64,000 nt of DNA from Marinobacterium nitratireducens (GCF_014645375.1 NZ_BMLT01000010.1:62001-126000), one strand, 5' to 3'; positions 1 through 9,072 are shown, counted from the stretch's first letter. The notes: generated from the sequence alone by a model not told the origin. Numbers and translations: made by a program.

Positions 1-248
1 GCATTGGCGAAGTCGACGACGCGCTGCATTATCCGGCCGCCGACCATGAACTCGCCCGCCAGCATGAACAGTGGAATGGCCATCAGCGGGAAGGAGTCGA
101 CGGCGTGCATCATGCTCTGCGGCATGACGGCCATGTCGATGTCGCCGAAGGCGAAGGCGCCCAGGGCGGAAAAGCCCAGGGCGAATGCCAGCGGCATTCC
201 CATCAATGCCAACACGAAAAAGATTCCAATCGAAACGAGAACCATCAT
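1..248 (-). CDS. TRAP transporter large permease (DctM), N-terminal part
   Basis: This is the first ~82 residues of a TRAP large membrane subunit; the rest lies beyond the left edge. The N-terminus reads MMVLVSIGIFFVLALMGMPL and continues with a VDSFPLMAIPLFMLAGEFM stretch, which is typical of DctM. The family forms the 12-helix sodium-driven translocation subunit in the inner membrane. The start ATG overlaps the TGA of the dctQ gene in an ATGA junction, so the two are translationally coupled. Gene order on the minus strand is dctP-dctQ-dctM. The substrate is not deducible; the neighbouring GntR gene suggests an inducible carboxylate. Confidence 0.9.
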   Translation of the reverse strand, partial: MMVLVSIGIFFVLALMGMPLAFALGFSALGAFAFGDIDMAVMPQSMMHAVDSFPLMAIPLFMLAGEFMVGGRIMQRVVDFAN

Positions 249-793
249 TCATCCCCCCAGGCATCGGTACCCTGCCAGACCAGGAACAGCAGATGCGCAA
301 AGGCGTGTGCCATCGACAGAATCACCGCTATATAGAAGGCGGACACACTCAGCTCGACCGTGGGCATCATCTCGCTCCAGGCATCACGCGCCACCAGCGT
401 CGCCTGCCACATCACGATCAGCATCAGGGCAGCGCTCAGCGCCAGCATCAGGCGCATCAGGCCTTCGCGAACCCGCGAGCCGAAGCGGTTGATCAGGATA
501 TCGATACCGACGTGGATGCCGCGCTTGATACCGTGAGGCAGCGCCAGGAAAATCGACCAGACAAACGCCAGCCGGGACATTTCGTCGGCCCAGTCGATGG
601 AATCGCCGAAGAAATAACGCAACACCACCTGCGCGGTGACCAGTCCGGTCATCAGCGTCATCAGCACGGCAATGCCCCAATAGGACAACTGGTCCGCGGC
701 GTTGAGAAACTGCCGGTAGCGCCGGACCAGCGGAGAGGCCGAAACGGCCTCGTCCGCCACCGGGGCTCCGTCGAGAACCCGGCCGTTCATCAC
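245..793 (-). CDS. TRAP transporter small permease (DctQ)
   Basis: A 182-residue small TRAP membrane subunit with four predicted membrane helices: roughly residues 38-58, 70-92 (around the DWADEMSRLAFVW motif), 115-138 and 148-172. The sequence TAQVVLRYFFGDSIDWADEM matches the DctQ signature (RYxF...W.EE/DE). It bridges the periplasmic binding protein and DctM. The start overlaps the stop of dctP by four bases (ATGA) and the stop overlaps the start of dctM the same way, giving a tight three-gene operon. The first 30 residues (through RRYRQFL) form a hydrophilic cytoplasmic extension slightly longer than usual. Confidence 0.9.
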   Translation of the reverse strand: MMNGRVLDGAPVADEAVSASPLVRRYRQFLNAADQLSYWGIAVLMTLMTGLVTAQVVLRYFFGDSIDWADEMSRLAFVWSIFLALPHGIKRGIHVGIDILINRFGSRVREGLMRLMLALSAALMLIVMWQATLVARDAWSEMMPTVELSVSAFYIAVILSMAHAFAHLLFLVWQGTDAWGDE

Positions 794-1812
794 TGCACTT
801 CCGCCAGAACCGCGTCGATGAGATCGGCGCCCAGGCGCTCCTTCAGTTCCGCGACCACCGGTGCGGTGCGCTCGCGCATCTGCTGGCGCAGCTCGGGGCT
901 GACTTCGACCAGCTGCATGTTGGCGTCGACCAGCTTCTGACGCGCGACGGTATCCTCTTCGGCCGCCTTGGCGCGCTGCCAGGCTACTGCCTCGTTCATC
1001 GCATCGCGCAGCGCCTGCTGCTCGCCCGGCTCGAGCTTCTCGAACTTGCGCTTATTGGCGACCACGGCGATGAAGTCGAAGAAATGCGAGGTGTCGCTCA
1101 GATAGCTCTGCACTTCATTGAACTTGTTCGTCTCGATCACGCTGTAGGGGTTTTCCTGACCGTCGATCACGCCCTGCTGCAGCGCCGAATAGACTTCATT
1201 GATCCCCATCGACACCGGGCTTGCGCCCAGCGCACGAAAGGTCGCCAGATGGGTCTCGTTGGGCTGCAGACGAATCTTCAAGCCGTCGAAATCGGCGATC
1301 GTCTTGATCGGACGCTGGCTGTTGGTCACCTGACGCGATCCCAGCTCCATGAAGCCCAGCGCGACGAAGCCTTTTTCCGCCAGCTTTTCGTTGATCATCT
1401 CGCCAACCGGACCGTCGACGACCCTGAACGCCTCCTCACGACTGGCATAGGCGAACGGCAGACTGAGCGCCTCCAGCTCCGGCACGATGCGGGAAAGGTA
1501 GGAGGTGCCGACCCAGGTCATCTCCAGTACGCCGGAGCGCACCTGATCGATGTTCTCCTTCGCACCGCCGAGCTGCATCGCCGGGAAAACATCCACTGTC
1601 AGTTCACCGCCCGAAACCTCCGGCAGGCGCTCCTTGAAGCGCTCCATGGCCATGCTGCTGGAATGCGTGGTGGCGAAATTGCCCGCCAGTCGAAGGTTGT
1701 CCGCCGCAACCGTTCCCGAAAACAGCGTTGCCGACAGCGCGACCGCCAGCGTCGCCTTGACGCAACCGCTGGTCAGCGAGTCTATACGGGATGACATCTT
1801 GTTGCTCTGCAT
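790..1812 (-). CDS. TRAP transporter substrate-binding protein (DctP)
   Basis: A periplasmic solute-binding protein of the DctP/TeaA family, 340 residues from the chosen start. The ATG at 1812 is preferred over the upstream in-frame ATG at 1869 because GAGGAA lies at ideal distance and a signal peptide follows (cleavage likely after GTVAA, about residue 37). Family landmarks are LAGNFATTHSS at the mature N-terminus, the GLKIRLQPNE segment holding the carboxylate-binding arginine, and YSALQQGVIDGQENP. It captures an organic acid and hands it to the DctQM permease encoded just downstream. The substrate is unknown. Confidence 0.92.
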   Translation of the reverse strand: MQSNKMSSRIDSLTSGCVKATLAVALSATLFSGTVAADNLRLAGNFATTHSSSMAMERFKERLPEVSGGELTVDVFPAMQLGGAKENIDQVRSGVLEMTWVGTSYLSRIVPELEALSLPFAYASREEAFRVVDGPVGEMINEKLAEKGFVALGFMELGSRQVTNSQRPIKTIADFDGLKIRLQPNETHLATFRALGASPVSMGINEVYSALQQGVIDGQENPYSVIETNKFNEVQSYLSDTSHFFDFIAVVANKRKFEKLEPGEQQALRDAMNEAVAWQRAKAAEEDTVARQKLVDANMQLVEVSPELRQQMRERTAPVVAELKERLGADLIDAVLAEVQ

Positions 1813-2184
1813 GTGTATTCCTCTGGTTTCCAAGTTGACCGCCGTTTCCACTGCGCAGGACCGGCCCACGGTGGGTACCCTTGGCGTTTAGTGCTTTATT
1901 AAAGTTGTAATCGCGTTCCCGGACCGGCTCCCCTGCAAACAACAGAAGGCCGGCACAGGTTCCTCAACATTGGCAATGGCGTGGTGCCGCCTTCCTGAAT
2001 GCTCGCCAGAATACGAAGCGGAAGAACGGCACCGGGGCGGGCAACAGACCGGCATTCTCTTCGTGTGGCCTCGCGGAGCCCCGACCGCCGTTTGCGACGA
2101 GGACTCCTCACCCGTAGAGAGCATCCGATCTCTGTCCAACCCTGTCATCAAGCTAGCGACGGCACGGAAAAAAATCAACACTTT

Positions 2185-2195
2185 AATTCATAATT
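2185..2195. promoter_or_regulatory. candidate GntR operator, copy 1 (AATT-CAT-AATT)
   Basis: The sequence AATTCATAATT is an interrupted inverted repeat in the AT-rich divergent region between the TRAP operon and the GntR/FCD regulator. It is the reverse complement of the core of the copy at 2335-2345. Binding by the adjacent regulator is an inference. Confidence 0.45.
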
Positions 2196-2330
2196 ATTTA
2201 TTACTCATGAACGATTAAAACACATGATATTGATATTAAAGGATTATTTTTCATTTAACTGGCCAAAGATTGAACATTCACTCCGTTTATTGACTTCCAG
2301 TCGGAGCGACAGCTACAATCGAACGGCACG

Positions 2331-2349
2331 ATATAATTATGAATTATAT
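2331..2349. promoter_or_regulatory. candidate GntR operator, copy 2 (perfect 8-bp inverted repeat)
   Basis: ATATAATT-ATG-AATTATAT is a perfect inverted repeat with a 3-base spacer. Its core AATT-N3-AATT recurs at 2185 and at 9118. The position midway between two divergent promoters fits control of both genes by the adjacent GntR protein. This is inferred from symmetry and context only. Confidence 0.5.
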
Positions 2350-2660
2350 ATTTGTTTACCTCTAGCAAGAGGCCCATCATGGCGAGGACGAGAGCAATCG
2401 AAGCCGCCGCTGAAAGGCTGAAACGCGATGGTACCGACACTGCCCTGCAGAGCTTCAGCAACTGTGCGGCTGCGACTATCGACACCAGCGGCCGTGGCAG
2501 TAACGAAAACCCGCCGGCTGACTGTTATCGATAACTTATTTAATTAAGGATCTTTTATTTGTAATTATATTATCTAGAATTCACCCGCCTCGATTGCGAG
2601 GCTGCCGACAACACCGGACGACCGGCCCACCCTCCCGCAGCAAACCGAGGAAAATCGAAC

Positions 2661-3332
2661 ATGAACAAGCCTGTCCATTTCACAGCCCCCGGCGGCGTAA
2701 GGCGCCGCCTGCTGCACGAGGAGGTGGCCGAGCATCTGCGCCGCATGATCACGGAAGAGGCCTTGCCCGAGGGCAGTCGCATCGACGAAGTCGAGCTGTG
2801 TCAGTTGCTCGATATCTCCCGCACGCCGCTACGTGAAGCGCTCAAGGTACTGCAAAGCGAGGGGCTGATTCTGATCGAGCCGCACCGGGGCGCCAGGGTC
2901 GCCATCACCAGCGAAGAAGAGCTGGCCGAGCTGTTCGAAGTTCTGGCCGGTCTCGAGCGCCAGGCGGTCGAAATGACCGCGCTGACGGCCAGTGACGAGG
3001 AGCTGGCGGAGTTCGAAGCACTCCACGAGCAAATGGAACGGCACTATCGCAACGCCGAACCCCAGGCCTACTTCGAGCTCAATCAGCGGGCGCACCAGTG
3101 GATCATCGACCTTTGCGGCAATCGCGAGCTGCAGCAGGTGCACCGACGCCTCAGCGGAAGAACCCGGCGCGGTCGTTACCTCACCACCCACACCCATACC
3201 CACTGGGAAGGCTCGGTCCACGAACACCGCGCCCTGCTCCAGGCACTCAAAGACCGGGACAGCCAGCTCGCCGGGCGCATCATGCGCGACCACGTGCTCA
3301 AGACCGGCGGAACGATCCACAAGGCGAAATAA
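2661..3332 (+). CDS. GntR-family regulator with FCD effector domain
   Basis: A 223-residue transcription factor. Residues ~15-80 form the winged helix (EEVAEHLRRMITEEALPEGSR, then LCQLLDISRTPLREALKVLQ, the recognition helix). Residues ~90-215 form the all-helical FCD ligand domain, with histidines in NQRAHQW, HEHRALL and MRDHVLK at the positions that usually bind metal or carboxylate ligand. A GAGGAAAA ribosome site precedes the ATG. It is divergent from the dctPQM operon and is likely its regulator, responding to the transported acid or a metabolite. The effector cannot be named from sequence. Confidence 0.9.
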   Translation: MNKPVHFTAPGGVRRRLLHEEVAEHLRRMITEEALPEGSRIDEVELCQLLDISRTPLREALKVLQSEGLILIEPHRGARVAITSEEELAELFEVLAGLERQAVEMTALTASDEELAEFEALHEQMERHYRNAEPQAYFELNQRAHQWIIDLCGNRELQQVHRRLSGRTRRGRYLTTHTHTHWEGSVHEHRALLQALKDRDSQLAGRIMRDHVLKTGGTIHKAK

Positions 3333-3771
3333 CCCCCACCTTCGGTTACAGTCCCCCATAGACCCGGGCCTATCCCCCACAGGCCCCGGTCCCGGATTGC
3401 GCCGCGCTCCGATCCAGTTTTTTCTCACCTTCACGCCAACCTGCGCACCCAAAAAAGGTTCTTCGCAGATTGGCGGGAAGCGCATGTAGGGTGCCCTGAG
3501 TGCAACGAAGCGCACCGGGTCTCATTCGTGTGGAGTCAGCGTTATCGTGACCCGAAAGTACAGCTTTCGCCTGAAGCAGCTACGGCTTCCTCGGTACATC
3601 ATTATCGCTTCGCCAAGGTCCGCACAGCTCCGAATACCGTCTGCGCCAAACGCGACCAAGGCGCTTGCGGGAACAGCGATGGGTTACGCCGCCCACAGCC
3701 TCCTGCCAGGTGGCAGGTGAGTACGGTCAGCGGCCCCACCCATCGATTGATAGCTTTCCCGCTTAAACCAC
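3333..3771. repeat. intergenic dispersed repeat (family A, reverse copy)
   Basis: No gene seen. Positions ~3640-3770, with GATGGGTTACGCCGCC and CCTGCCAGGTGGCAGGTGAG followed by ACCCATCGATTGATAGC, are the reverse complement of the block at ~31700-31840. The left part (3333-3560) holds pyrimidine-rich sequence and a GTAGGGTGCCCTGAGTGCAACG stretch that also looks repeat-derived. Confidence 0.6.
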
Positions 3772-3803
3772 AAAAAAGCCCCCGGCATAAACCTGAGGGC
3801 TTG
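3772..3803 (-). terminator. rho-independent terminator of the second TRAP operon
   Basis: On the minus strand AAGCCCTCAGG pairs imperfectly with CCGGGGGCTT and is followed by a T run, about 30 bases after the dctM stop. Confidence 0.75.
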
Positions 3804-3831
3804 ATGGATTCGGGCCGGCCGGATGCGGATC

Positions 3832-5130
3832 CTAACCCAGCAGCGACGGCAGGAACATCGCGATCGGCTTGACGTAGGTCACCAGCAGTATGGCGATGAT
3901 CTCGCAGATCACGAACGGGATGGCAAAGCGCGCCGCGGTGGCGAACGGCACCTTGCCCAGCTGCGAGGCCAGAAACAGGCCCACGCCCACCGGCGGTGTC
4001 AGGTGCGCCATCGACAGGTTCACCGTCAGCACCGCACCGAAGTGCACCAGGTCGAAACCGATCGCCTCGAGCGTAGGCTTGAACAGCGGCACCAGCAGGT
4101 ACATGGCCGCGATCGGCTCGAGGAAAGCGCCGGCCACCAGCAGCACGATATTGAAGAACAGCAGGATCAGGATGGCATTGCCGCCACTGATATCCAGAAT
4201 GAAGTCGTTCAGCATGCTCGCCAGTCCCTGGGTCTGCATCACCCAGCCGTATACCGCCGAGGTGGCGATGATCAGCACGATGACACCGATGGTCCGGCCG
4301 GAATCGAAGATCACGTCCGGCAGCTGTGCGAAGGAGATCTGCTTGTAGACCAGCCGATCGATCACGAACAGGTAAACCACCGCCACCGCCGCGGCCTCGG
4401 TGGCCGTGAAAACTCCGGAGTAGATTCCGCCCAGAATGATCACCGGCGCCATCAGGCCCCAGAAGGCGTCCTTGAAGGCCGCGAACAGCGTCGCCCAGTT
4501 TCGCGCCTCGGGATCAGCCCCCCGGTAGCCGCGCTTTTTCGAGATATAGAGGGTATAGCCACCGAGCAGCAGAAGCATGGTCAGTCCCGGGCCGATGCCC
4601 GCGGCGAACAGCTTCGGAATCGACGATTCGGTAATGACGCCGTAGATGATGAAACCGATACTCGGCGGAATGACCACGCCGAAGGTGCAGCCGGCCGCCA
4701 CCACGGCAACCGCAAAGCCGCGGTCATAGCCGCGATCCACCATCGGTTGCACCAGGAAGCTCAGCGCCGCCACGGTGGCGATATTGGAGCCGGACATCGA
4801 GCCCAGCACCGCACCGGTGACCAGCACGGTCAGCGCAAGCCCCCCGGGTACCGGTCCCAGGATCAGCTCCGCCAGCCGCACCAGCCGGGTGGCGATCCCT
4901 GTTCGGGTAATGAAGTTGCCGGCGATGATGAACAACGGCGTCGCCAGCAGAGGAAAGGAGTCCAGCGAGCCGGAAAAGACATAGGGAATCACGCTCAGTG
5001 GCGCGATCTCGAATACCACGAAGGCCATGAGGCCCGCCAGGCCGATGGAGACGAATACCGGTACGTTCATAGCGAGAAACGCAAAGAACACCAGCAGCCC
5101 GATCACGGCCGGATTAGCGAGAAGTGTCAT
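3832..5130 (-). CDS. TRAP transporter large permease (DctM), second system
   Basis: A full-length 432-residue DctM protein with hydrophobic helices throughout. Diagnostic stretches are SFPLLATPLFIIAGNFITRTG, the TGAVLGSMSGSNIATVAALS loop (helical-hairpin substrate/sodium site) and GCTFGVVIPPSIGFIIYGV. It forms the secondary-transport channel with the DctQ and DctP subunits encoded upstream on the same strand. The dctQ stop lies three bases before its start. This system is distinct in sequence from the one at the left edge, so two independent TRAP carriers sit within 7 kb. Substrate unknown. Confidence 0.93.
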   Translation of the reverse strand: MTLLANPAVIGLLVFFAFLAMNVPVFVSIGLAGLMAFVVFEIAPLSVIPYVFSGSLDSFPLLATPLFIIAGNFITRTGIATRLVRLAELILGPVPGGLALTVLVTGAVLGSMSGSNIATVAALSFLVQPMVDRGYDRGFAVAVVAAGCTFGVVIPPSIGFIIYGVITESSIPKLFAAGIGPGLTMLLLLGGYTLYISKKRGYRGADPEARNWATLFAAFKDAFWGLMAPVIILGGIYSGVFTATEAAAVAVVYLFVIDRLVYKQISFAQLPDVIFDSGRTIGVIVLIIATSAVYGWVMQTQGLASMLNDFILDISGGNAILILLFFNIVLLVAGAFLEPIAAMYLLVPLFKPTLEAIGFDLVHFGAVLTVNLSMAHLTPPVGVGLFLASQLGKVPFATAARFAIPFVICEIIAILLVTYVKPIAMFLPSLLG

Positions 5131-5133
5131 AAC

Positions 5134-5634
5134 TTATTCCACCACTGGCTTGTCGATACGGTAGGACCCGATCAGGAATCCCTGAATGGTGCGGAATATC
5201 GCCAGACAGAAGGACAGGAACATGCCGAAATTGATGACCCAGACCGGTATGCCGGTGGTCATGCTCGACTGCCCCGAGGCCATGGCGCGCATGGTGGTGC
5301 CATAGGCCTGCCAGGCGAGATAACCGATGAAAGTCAGCATGCAAACGCCGATAAAGACCTCGGTCGCCCGTTGCAGCCAGGGCGGGAACTTGTCGACCAG
5401 CAGCGGGATGCCGCCGTGCTGCCCGGTCTTGCAGGCGGAGGCGGCGCCAAACAGCGCGCCCCAGAGAAACATGAAGCGGGCGAGCTCCTCGGACCAGGCG
5501 ATCGAGTAGTGAAACAGATAGCGCGAGAGCACTCCCATGAACACCAGCAGGACGATGGAACCGCATAAGCTGACCACCGTGATCTTCTCCAGCCGGTCAA
5601 GCCAGAGCAGCGCCTTGACTGCGATCTTTCTCAT
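5134..5634 (-). CDS. TRAP transporter small permease (DctQ), second system
   Basis: A 166-residue four-helix DctQ subunit. SRYLFHYSIAWSEELARFMF (about residues 37-56) is the conserved DctQ signature. Helices lie near residues 18-38, 50-68, 90-110 and 128-150. It sits three bases upstream of dctM and ~107 bases downstream of dctP in the same direction. It couples substrate-loaded DctP to the DctM channel. Confidence 0.9.
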   Translation of the reverse strand: MRKIAVKALLWLDRLEKITVVSLCGSIVLLVFMGVLSRYLFHYSIAWSEELARFMFLWGALFGAASACKTGQHGGIPLLVDKFPPWLQRATEVFIGVCMLTFIGYLAWQAYGTTMRAMASGQSSMTTGIPVWVINFGMFLSFCLAIFRTIQGFLIGSYRIDKPVVE

Positions 5635-5741
5635 GATCCCGTCCCCCCTCCCGATGCGGCGGTGACATTACGCATGATGGCTCTCCTCCGGTCCGCCTGG
5701 CGGCCGGGATTCTCACCGGCGCCAGGGAAAGGGACCGGGGT

Positions 5742-6746
5742 TCAGTTGTTCAACGCGGCAACGGCGTCTTCCACCTTGGTGACCAGTTCCTCGCCAACCT
5801 TGCTCTTGTACTCGGCGTAGACCGGCGACACCCTGGACTTGAAGCCCTCGAGCGCTTCCTCGGAAGGCACCTGGATAGTCACGCCGGCTTCTTCCATCTT
5901 TTTCGCCAGCTCCGCTTCCTCGCCGGCGGCGACTTCACGCTGATAGATCATGGCGTCCTTCGCGGCCTGGGCAACCAGCGCCTTGTCCTCGTCGGAGAGA
6001 CGCCCCCAGAACACATTGCTCGCCAGCATGCCGACCGCCTCGAAGGAGAAGTTGACCTTGGCAATGTTCTTGCTGACCTCGTAGAAGCGCGACGAATAGA
6101 TCAGCGGAATGGGCGAGATACCGCCGTCGATGGCGCCGGCCTGCAGTGCGCTGAACACCTCGGCGAAGCTCATTGCCACCGGTACGGCGCCAACCGACTT
6201 CCAGGAATCCAGGTAGAGTTCCAGGCCCGGGGTGCGAATCTTGACACCGGAGATATCGTCGACCGTATCGATCGGTCCCGGGTTGCTGTAAAGCTGGAAG
6301 AAGCCGCCCGAGCCCCAGGCCAGCGGGCGGATGCCCTGGGATTCCAGCTTGGCGCCCAGCTCGTCCCCCACCGGGCCGTCCATCACCGCCATCGCGGCGT
6401 CGGCATCCGGGAAGATCCAGGGCATCGAGACGACGATGAAATCCGGGTTCATCTGGCTCAGCCAGGGCGTCGATTTCATGATGATGTCGACGGCACCGGC
6501 CTGGGCCATTTCCAGCTCGACGCGGTCGTTGCCGCTGACCAGGGTGCCGTTCGCGTACACCTCGACCTTGTGACCGCCTTCGCTTCGCTCCTCGACCAGC
6601 TCCTTGAACCTGTTCGCGGCCTTGACCCAGTTGGACGAGTCGGAAACGGTGGTGCTGAGCCGAATGGTATCGGCGCCGGCGGTACCGGCGACAAGGCCCG
6701 CGGTTATGACAGCGGATGCCAGCAGCGTCTTCATTCTATTCTTCAT
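5742..6746 (-). CDS. TRAP transporter substrate-binding protein (DctP), second system
   Basis: A 334-residue periplasmic binding protein. The signal peptide spans residues 1-25 with cleavage at GTAGA-DT. Family motifs include DISGVKIRTPGLELYLDSWK, with the binding-site arginine, and FSALQAGAIDGGISP. The DGGISP segment differs from the DGQENP seen in the first DctP, which points to a different ligand. The genes amidase, racemase-like protein and GntR lie upstream on the same strand, so the substrate may be an amide or acid feeding those enzymes (inference). Confidence 0.92.
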   Translation of the reverse strand: MKNRMKTLLASAVITAGLVAGTAGADTIRLSTTVSDSSNWVKAANRFKELVEERSEGGHKVEVYANGTLVSGNDRVELEMAQAGAVDIIMKSTPWLSQMNPDFIVVSMPWIFPDADAAMAVMDGPVGDELGAKLESQGIRPLAWGSGGFFQLYSNPGPIDTVDDISGVKIRTPGLELYLDSWKSVGAVPVAMSFAEVFSALQAGAIDGGISPIPLIYSSRFYEVSKNIAKVNFSFEAVGMLASNVFWGRLSDEDKALVAQAAKDAMIYQREVAAGEEAELAKKMEEAGVTIQVPSEEALEGFKSRVSPVYAEYKSKVGEELVTKVEDAVAALNN

Positions 6747-6803
6747 GGTTCACTCCATCAGAGTTTGAGTGGGTACTGCAATCCGGCGGCAACCGCCACC
6801 CGT

Positions 6804-8231
6804 TCAGGTCAGTGGCCATCTTGGCCGGGCGAACGGGGCACCGAATGTCTCTTCGACGACCCGCCCTATTTTCAGCGCCCGCGCATCCCTGAATCGAGGC
6901 ACGATGATCTGCGCGCCCATCGGCAGGCCGTTCGATGCGATACCGCAAGGCACCGAAACCGCCGCGTGGAAGCTGTGATTGATGATCGGGGTAAAAACCG
7001 CGTGTCCGCGTGGCGATACCGGCTGGCCTGCGATCGTCGCCGGCCCCAGCTCAGAGTGGGGCCAGGCGGTGCACGGCGTTGTCGGCGTCAGTACCGCATC
7101 GCAGTGGCTGAACAGATCCGCCATGGCGCGGTAAAGCTCGGCGCGGTCGAAATAGGCGCGCGCGACGTCCGCGCCACTGAGCCCCAGCCCCTTTTCTATC
7201 TGCGCAGCGATATCGGGGTCGAACGGGCCGGCATCCCGCTGGAACGCGTCGCCGTAGAGCGCCGCGAGTCCGGCGAACTGCAGCGTCGCGAAAGCCGCCT
7301 CCCCGGCGCCCTGCGGCCACACCGGATCGCGCGGCTCGACGATGGCGCCGGCATGCTCGAGCGCACTGGCCACCCCAGCGATCGCCTCGAGCTGGTCTTC
7401 TTCGACCGGCACATCGAGTCCGAAACGGGGGCTGAAAGCAATCCGGGCACCGGCCACCGAGGCGATGGGATCCGACTCCCGCGCCAGCCCCACCGGGGTA
7501 TCGGCATCGCAGGGATGGGCTCCCGCCAGCGTAGCCAGCAGCGGCTCGAGATCGGCGATTCGGCGTGTCATCAGTCCGATCACGCCGTTACCGAACAGCG
7601 GTTCCTGAAAACCGGTCGGATGGGGAATCAATCCGCAGGAAGGCTTCAGGCCGACGACACCGCTATGGGCCGCGGGACGCCGGGTGGAGCCGCCGCCATC
7701 GGTACAGAGCGCAAAGGCGCCGAGTCCCGCCGAAACCGCCGCCGCCGCACCGCCCGAGGAGCCGCCCGGGGTCATCTCAAGGTTCCAGGGGTTGCGGGTG
7801 GCACCGTACAACCGGTTGGTCGTCACCCCCTTGCAGGCGAACTCCGAGCTGTTGCTGTGGCCGAGAATCAGAGCGCCCGCCTGCTTCAGTCGCTGCACCG
7901 CCACGGCATCCTCCGGCGCCACGAAATCCGCGAACAGCCGGGAGCCCTGGGTCGCAGTGCGCCCCTTTATCCAGAGGGTGTCCTTGACCGTAAAGGGAAC
8001 ACCGAGCAACGGCAGGGTTTCGCCTGCACGCCGGCGCTGCTCCAGCTCCCGCACCTGCGCCTGCACCCAGTGCTCATCGAAGCGAACGATGGCATTGAGT
8101 TGCGGATTGCGTTCGGCTACCACCTCGATAAAACTCGCGGCCACCTCGGCAATACCGAGATCCCCGCCGGCAATGGCATCGCGGAGGGTTATCAGATCCA
8201 TCTCCGCCAGGGTTCGCTTGATCTCGCCCAT
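6804..8231 (-). CDS. amidase (amidase-signature family)
   Basis: A 475-residue amide hydrolase of the amidase-signature fold. The start at 8231 is chosen over the in-frame ATG at 8288 because GGGAGGA sits just upstream. The catalytic triad is visible: Lys83 in PFTVKDT, the cis-Ser158 in TPGGSSGG and nucleophile Ser182 in GGGSTRRPA, with the 24-residue Ser-Ser spacing usual for the family. It hydrolyses a carboxamide to acid plus ammonia in the cytoplasm. It lies between the racemase-like gene and the TRAP genes on one strand, suggesting a nitrogen-compound degradation operon. Substrate is undetermined; GatA is unlikely because no gatB/gatC is nearby. Confidence 0.88.
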   Translation of the reverse strand: MGEIKRTLAEMDLITLRDAIAGGDLGIAEVAASFIEVVAERNPQLNAIVRFDEHWVQAQVRELEQRRRAGETLPLLGVPFTVKDTLWIKGRTATQGSRLFADFVAPEDAVAVQRLKQAGALILGHSNSSEFACKGVTTNRLYGATRNPWNLEMTPGGSSGGAAAAVSAGLGAFALCTDGGGSTRRPAAHSGVVGLKPSCGLIPHPTGFQEPLFGNGVIGLMTRRIADLEPLLATLAGAHPCDADTPVGLARESDPIASVAGARIAFSPRFGLDVPVEEDQLEAIAGVASALEHAGAIVEPRDPVWPQGAGEAAFATLQFAGLAALYGDAFQRDAGPFDPDIAAQIEKGLGLSGADVARAYFDRAELYRAMADLFSHCDAVLTPTTPCTAWPHSELGPATIAGQPVSPRGHAVFTPIINHSFHAAVSVPCGIASNGLPMGAQIIVPRFRDARALKIGRVVEETFGAPFARPRWPLT

Positions 8232-8325
8232 GAGTCCTCCCTTTCGGGTTCTGCATTGAGGCCCTTGCACCACCGGGTGCTGATGCATTTATAGATGCAA
8301 ACTGCAGACCAGGTGACTGGACAGT

Positions 8326-9072
8326 TCAGCTGCGGTGCTCGATACGCGCGGCCAGCACCTCGCTGACGCCGGTCGTCGGCTTGGCCACCGGACGGCGGAA
8401 CGTACCCACCTCCGGCGTTTTCAGTCCCAGCGATACCAGACCCTCGATCTGCTTCGTGGCGGCCGCCGCGCAATCGATCATCGGTACCGGCACCCGATCG
8501 CGGATACGGTCGGCCAGTCCCGACAACGGTGCGCCCGCCAGCACGATGACGTCGGCGCCATCCTCGTTGACTGCGGTCAGAGCAAGCTCCGCCAGCAGTT
8601 CCTCTTTCTCGTCGCGCACCGAGCCGATGGACTGGAAAGACTGATCCAGCATGCGGATGGCGCAGCAGCGGTCCTGCAGCTGATTCCACTCGACGCATTC
8701 CTGGTACCAGGCGCCGAGTGCGGTGGAAAAGGTCACGATCGCGAACTTCTTGCCCAGCATGCATGCGGTCAGCATGCCGGCTTCGGCAAGACCGACGATC
8801 GGAATATCGAAAAGCTCCCGCGCGGCCCCGAGCCCCGGATCGCCGAAGGCCGCCAGAATGGCGCCATCGACGTTACGGTGCTGCGCCGCCAGTATCTCGA
8901 GTGCCGCACTGGCGCCGATCACGGCTTCGGCACGGTTGGCTATGTAGGGAACCCCGAAAGCCCCGGTAGCCGGAATGATTTCGGTGCCGGCTGCTGCGTA
9001 CCTGCGCGCCACCTCGGCCAGCTGGTCGGTAATCACTTCGGAGGTATTGGGGTTCAGAAGCAGTATTTTCAT
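8326..9072 (-). CDS. Asp/Glu/hydantoin racemase-superfamily protein lacking both catalytic cysteines
   Basis: 248 residues that open with MKILLLNPNTSE, typical of the hydantoin/allantoin racemase branch of the Asp/Glu racemase superfamily. The family's first cysteine normally sits in a CFGDPGL motif; here it is AAFGDPGL. The second normally sits in a VLGCAG motif; here it is VLAGAPL. Both two-base-mechanism cysteines are therefore replaced by Ala and Gly. The fold is probably kept, but classical racemisation by a cysteine pair is unlikely. It could be a decarboxylase, hydrolase or ligand-binding relative. It is first in the apparent operon with the amidase and TRAP genes, behind a candidate operator at 9116. 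Confidence 0.82.
   Translation of the reverse strand: MKILLLNPNTSEVITDQLAEVARRYAAAGTEIIPATGAFGVPYIANRAEAVIGASAALEILAAQHRNVDGAILAAFGDPGLGAARELFDIPIVGLAEAGMLTACMLGKKFAIVTFSTALGAWYQECVEWNQLQDRCCAIRMLDQSFQSIGSVRDEKEELLAELALTAVNEDGADVIVLAGAPLSGLADRIRDRVPVPMIDCAAAATKQIEGLVSLGLKTPEVGTFRRPVAKPTTGVSEVLAARIEHRS

Larger units (their letters stand above)
1813..2660. other. gene-free divergent regulatory region, AT-rich core
   Basis: About 850 bases between the divergent dctP (minus) and GntR (plus) genes. Positions 2160-2390 and 2530-2590 are strikingly AT-rich in a GC-rich chromosome and contain the operator-like repeats listed separately. A 51-codon plus-strand frame starting at 2379 (MARTRAIEAAAERLKRDGT) has an AGAGG upstream but no recognisable family, and I do not call it a gene. 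Nothing else coding was recognised. Confidence 0.6.

Noticed and set aside
185-940. 251-residue plus-strand frame over the first TRAP genes
   Set aside because: It lies antisense to dctQ/dctP; the Gln/His/Arg-rich composition is typical of a reverse shadow of GC-rich coding sequence.
2379-2534. 51-residue frame MARTRAIEAAAERLKRDGT upstream of the GntR gene
   Set aside because: Plausible AGAGG but no family, and it sits in the divergent regulatory region; left as an observation.
3823-5568. 581-residue plus-strand frame
   Set aside because: Antisense to a clear DctM/DctQ pair; low-complexity His/Gln/Arg translation with no domain.
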